Source: JAUYIV01 sp040882645
GTDB taxonomy: Bacteria > Actinomycetota > Acidimicrobiia > Spongiisociales > UBA11373
DNA length: 15,115 nucleotides
Reading direction: 5' to 3'
NCBI GenBank assembly: GCA_040882645.1
Contig: JBBEAX010000078.1
Coordinates: 1 to 15,115, forward strand
Shown: one piece after another, positions 12,939 to 15,115 of the stretch
How the letters are laid out: the number at the start of each line of letters is the position of its first letter
Numbering within the stretch: the first letter of the stretch is position 1
Position numbers and translations under genes: made by a program
Notes under the pieces: generated by a model
What the model was told of the DNA's origin: nothing
What the model saw: the letters and a program-made list of their open reading frames with translations, nothing else
The model's database searches: none

Positions 12939-14330
12939 ATGAGAAACCGATGGCTCGTGCTTGCGAGCCTTCTCATGGCGTTTGCCCTGGTGGCGACGGC
13001 GTGCGGTGACGACGACGCCACCACCACGACGGCCGCCCCGGCCACTACCACTACCGCGGGGGCGACCACGACTTCGCCCTCGACCACCACGCCGCCACCG
13101 GAGACGACGTTCGACATCGGTGTCACCCCGGCTCCTTGTCCGGATGCGGAGAATGAGGGCAATGGGTGCATCTATCTGGGTGTGATCTCCGACCTTGTGG
13201 ACGGTCCGTTTGCTCCGTTGGGCGTACCGCTCACGCTGGCGCAAGAGGACTTCTGGAGGTCGATCAACGCGGGTGGCGGCCTCGACGGCTGGGATGTCGT
13301 GATCACGGCAGAGAACACCTTCGATGCCCATTACGACGGCGCCCAGACGGTTGAGGGGGCGACGGCGCTGTCAGGGCGGGTAGCCGCGCTGGCGCAGTCG
13401 CTCGGCACCCCGCAGACCCAGGCGGCCCTGCCGATCCTGGTCGAGAACAACATGGTTGCGGCACCGGCGACCTGGTGGTCGGGGTGGGCCTTCGCCGATG
13501 TGGACTCTGGTCTGATCCTCGAGTCCGGTGCGCCATATTGCTTCGAGGCGATGAACGGCATGAGCGCCATGGTCGACGCGCTCGGCGCCGAGATCACCTG
13601 GGCGCTCGTGGCGTTCCCTGGTGACTACGGAGGCGACTACGGCGCAGGCGCCAAGATCGCCGCTGCCCAGCTCGGCCTCGGCGATCCGGTCGCCGACATC
13701 CTGCAGATCCCGCTCTCGGCCGGTGGTGACGTGACCGAGGCCGTGACGACCCTGCTCGGCGCCCAGCCGAACCTGATCGTCGTGGTGACCGGTCCCAGCG
13801 AGATGGCGCAGATCACCGGCGGCCTGTTCACGAACGGGTTCCAGACCTTCCAGATCCTCGGCGCCTCGCCGACCTGGAACGTGGCCCTGACCGGGAACGC
13901 CGACCTGTTGCCCCTGCTTCAGGCGACGTACTGGGGGACCACCCCATGGGGTGGTTGGGACACCGACTCCGCAGCCCATGCCGACATGCGTGCGGCCGCG
14001 GATGCCAACGAGCGCAGCCCGCACGGCGCGTACGTCGCCGGCTGGGTGTGGCAGTACCCGATCAAGGCGCTGCTCGAGCAGGCGATCGCCTCCAACGACC
14101 TGACGCGTGCCAACCTGGCCGCGATCGCGGCCGAGTTGGACGGAGTGAGCTACGACGGCGCGCTTCCGGACCGTGACTACACGGGTGATCCGAACGACCA
14201 TGTGGTTCGTTCGACGACCATCAACCGGGTCGACCCCGCTTCGTCGGACGGCCTGACGGCAGTGACGGACGCCACGATCAGCGAGATCGCGGCCGCCTAC
14301 GAGTTCGCCAGCCCCTGCTTCGTGGGGTGA
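12939..14330 (+). CDS. livK: Periplasmic-type substrate-binding lipoprotein, LivK type
   Basis: A 463-residue extracytoplasmic solute receptor of the Liv-type importer. A lipoprotein signal ends at LVATAC, with Cys22 the likely lipidated residue. Residues about 27-58 are a Thr/Ala/Pro-rich linker that would hold the binding domain off the membrane and may be glycosylated. The periplasmic-binding type I fold follows ('IYLGVISDLVDGPFAPLGVPLTLAQEDFWRSINAGGGLDG', with repeated alpha/beta units to the end). Mature-domain cysteines include Cys67, Cys77 and one near the C-terminus, compatible with disulfides. ATG 12939 is fixed by GGGAGG 8 nt upstream and the intact signal peptide; longer in-frame extensions run back into livM and are spurious. 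It ends just before a strong terminator. Ligand unknown; the operon suggests a carboxylic acid that the ligase can activate. Confidence 0.94.
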   Translation: MRNRWLVLASLLMAFALVATACGDDDATTTTAAPATTTTAGATTTSPSTTTPPPETTFDIGVTPAPCPDAENEGNGCIYLGVISDLVDGPFAPLGVPLTLAQEDFWRSINAGGGLDGWDVVITAENTFDAHYDGAQTVEGATALSGRVAALAQSLGTPQTQAALPILVENNMVAAPATWWSGWAFADVDSGLILESGAPYCFEAMNGMSAMVDALGAEITWALVAFPGDYGGDYGAGAKIAAAQLGLGDPVADILQIPLSAGGDVTEAVTTLLGAQPNLIVVVTGPSEMAQITGGLFTNGFQTFQILGASPTWNVALTGNADLLPLLQATYWGTTPWGGWDTDSAAHADMRAAADANERSPHGAYVAGWVWQYPIKALLEQAIASNDLTRANLAAIAAELDGVSYDGALPDRDYTGDPNDHVVRSTTINRVDPASSDGLTAVTDATISEIAAAYEFASPCFVG

Positions 14331-14345
14331 TCGGCGAGTGAGCGA

Positions 14346-14383
14346 AACGAGGGGAGCCGCCCATGGGGGCGGCTCCCCTCGTT
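14346..14383 (+). terminator. Strong hairpin terminator of the transporter operon
   Basis: The arms 14346-14362 and 14367-14383 pair perfectly over 17 bp (AACGAGGGGAGCCGCCC with its complement) around a 4-nt loop (ATGG). It starts 16 nt after the livK stop. No U run follows (CGTGATGG), which is usual for GC-rich actinobacterial terminators. Confidence 0.88.
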
Positions 14384-14426
14384 CGTGATGGCCTCGAGCC
14401 GGCGGTCATCGGGAGGTCGTGATAGT

Positions 14427-14432
14427 TAACCT
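14427..14432 (+). promoter_or_regulatory. Candidate -10 box of bioY (leaderless)
   Basis: TAACCT fits TANNNT and ends 6 nt before the bioY ATG; the nearest purine-rich run (GGGAGG, 14411-14416) is 22 nt away and too far to serve as a ribosome binding site. GTTAACC overlapping this box followed by GGTCATGAC is a weak, imperfect dyad that might bind a biotin regulator, but it does not match the BirA, BioR or BioQ consensus well enough to call. Confidence 0.35.
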
Positions 14433-14438
14433 CTGGTC

Positions 14439-15005
14439 ATGACCACTGCCACGATCTCCGCCCGAGTACTCCCTCGAACCCGCACGGTCACGGCGGCCCT
14501 CGTCGTCGGCTTCGCCCTGCTCACCGCCCTGATGGCCCAGGTGGCGATTCCGCTGTGGTTTACGCCCGTCCCCATCACCGGGCAGACCTTCTCCGTGCTC
14601 CTCGCCGGCGCCGCCCTCGGGTGGCGGGCGGGGGCCGCCTCGATGGCGCTTTATGTGGCGCTGGGTGCCGTCGGCCTTCCGTTCTACGCCGAGGCCGAGG
14701 GCGGCTGGCAGGCGGCCACCGGTGCCACCGGCGGTTACCTGCTCGGTTTCGTGGCGGCGGCGGCCCTGGTCGGCTATCTCGCCGAGCGCCAGCAGGATCG
14801 GTCGGTGGTGACGGCGATCCCCGCCTTCCTCGCCGGAACGGTGGTGATCTACCTGTTCGGCGTCCCGTGGCTCGCCAACGATTTGAACGTTGGAGTCACG
14901 CGAGCGATGGAGCTCGGCATGGTCCCCTTTGTGGTCGGTGACCTCGTCAAGGTGGTCCTCGCCGGCGTAGCCCTCCCCACCGCATGGAGGATGGCGGGGC
15001 ATTAG
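14439..15005 (+). CDS. bioY: Biotin ECF transporter substrate-binding subunit BioY
   Basis: A 188-residue membrane protein with about six hydrophobic helices, the S-component that binds biotin and works with an energy-coupling module (BioM/BioN or a shared EcfAT). Family features are 'IPLWFTPVPITGQTFSVLLAGAALG' (about 38-61), 'ALYVALGAVGLPFYA' (about 70-84), 'GATGGYLLGFV' (about 93-104) and the C-terminal 'VPFVVGDLVKVVLAG', with the conserved Asp-Lys pair. Length fits the family. No bioM, bioN or biotin synthesis gene is in the window, so the coupling proteins are encoded elsewhere or beyond the right edge. It follows the livK terminator as a separate unit. The TAG stop is directly followed by the heptamer array. 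Confidence 0.93.
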   Translation: MTTATISARVLPRTRTVTAALVVGFALLTALMAQVAIPLWFTPVPITGQTFSVLLAGAALGWRAGAASMALYVALGAVGLPFYAEAEGGWQAATGATGGYLLGFVAAAALVGYLAERQQDRSVVTAIPAFLAGTVVIYLFGVPWLANDLNVGVTRAMELGMVPFVVGDLVKVVLAGVALPTAWRMAGH

Positions 15006-15008
15006 GGG

Positions 15009-15115
15009 CCCACGGCCTACGGCCTACGGCCTACGGCCCACGGCCTACGGCCTACGGCCCACGGCCTACGGCCTACGGCCTACGGCCTACGGCCTACGGC
15101 CTACGGCCTACGGCC
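15009..15115. repeat. Heptamer tandem array (CCTACGG / CCCACGG)
   Basis: Fifteen complete 7-bp units plus two bases, with no indel, running to the window end, so the true length is unknown. Units are CCTACGG except for CCCACGG at 15009, 15037 and 15058, giving the order C-T-T-T-C-T-T-C followed by seven T units. The array begins 3 nt after the bioY stop. The plus strand has no stop in any frame within the T-type units, whereas the minus strand has TAG in every frame each 21 nt. It has the look of a slippage-prone minisatellite; no function is evident. Confidence 0.95.

Noticed and set aside
7250..14330. Whole operon called simply as a leucine/isoleucine/valine importer
   Set aside because: The subunits are Liv-type by family, but the embedded acyl-CoA ligase makes that substrate assignment doubtful; gene symbols are used for family only.
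14420..14445. Biotin repressor operator in front of bioY
   Set aside because: GTTAACC...GGTCATGAC is only a partial dyad and lacks the spacing and half-sites of the BirA, BioR or BioQ operators I know.
15009..15115. CRISPR-like array at the right end
   Set aside because: Units are 7 bp with no spacers, and no cas gene is nearby; it is a simple tandem repeat.

Overview
This window looks like chromosomal DNA from a high-GC actinobacterium. The evidence is uniformly G/C-rich third positions, GTG starts, a DUF222/HNH (13E12-type) nuclease, a DUF2342 zincin metallopeptidase of the kind catalogued with coenzyme F420 genes, a membrane-anchored S1C protease with a long disordered cytoplasmic N-terminus, and several genes whose start lies 6-9 nt behind a TANNNT box with no Shine-Dalgarno (probable leaderless mRNAs). 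Acidimicrobiia or a relative is a reasonable guess, but the sequence alone does not prove it. I see no rRNA, tRNA, CRISPR array, integrase, transposase or phage gene.

Left part (1-7016), mostly housekeeping and stress genes on both strands. A small lipoprotein gene (+, 108-491) converges on a minus-strand block through a short hairpin (526-550). The block holds a two-helix membrane ORF with no ordinary start codon (561-776), the DUF222/HNH gene (810-1919) in the same reading frame with only one TGA between them, and a peroxiredoxin (2015-2473). Divergent from the peroxiredoxin is an orphan membrane PAS histidine kinase (2583-4169). Next come two minus-strand protease genes overlapping by 4 nt: an HtrA/DegP-like protease (5270-6562) followed by a DUF2342 metallopeptidase (4206-5273). 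moaE (6576-7016) diverges from htrA with only 13 nt between the two start codons.

Middle (7017-7249), a 233-bp intergenic stretch dominated by two near-identical 74-bp tandem units rich in hairpins, then a strong ribosome binding site for the next operon.

Right part (7250-14330), a six-gene operon with the layout of a branched-chain amino acid (Liv/HAAT) ABC importer with a long-chain-type acyl-CoA synthetase in the middle: livF - livG - acyl-CoA ligase - livH - livM - 131-bp gap - livK, closed by a 17-bp-stem terminator. The first five genes are stitched by overlapping stop/start codons. This suggests the importer carries a carboxylic acid that the ligase activates to a CoA thioester on entry, rather than (or besides) leucine, isoleucine or valine. 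This is the most interesting functional unit here.

Right edge: bioY (14439-15005), the substrate-binding membrane subunit of a biotin ECF transporter, probably leaderless, followed at once by a heptamer tandem array (unit CCTACGG or CCCACGG, 15 full copies) that runs off the window end.
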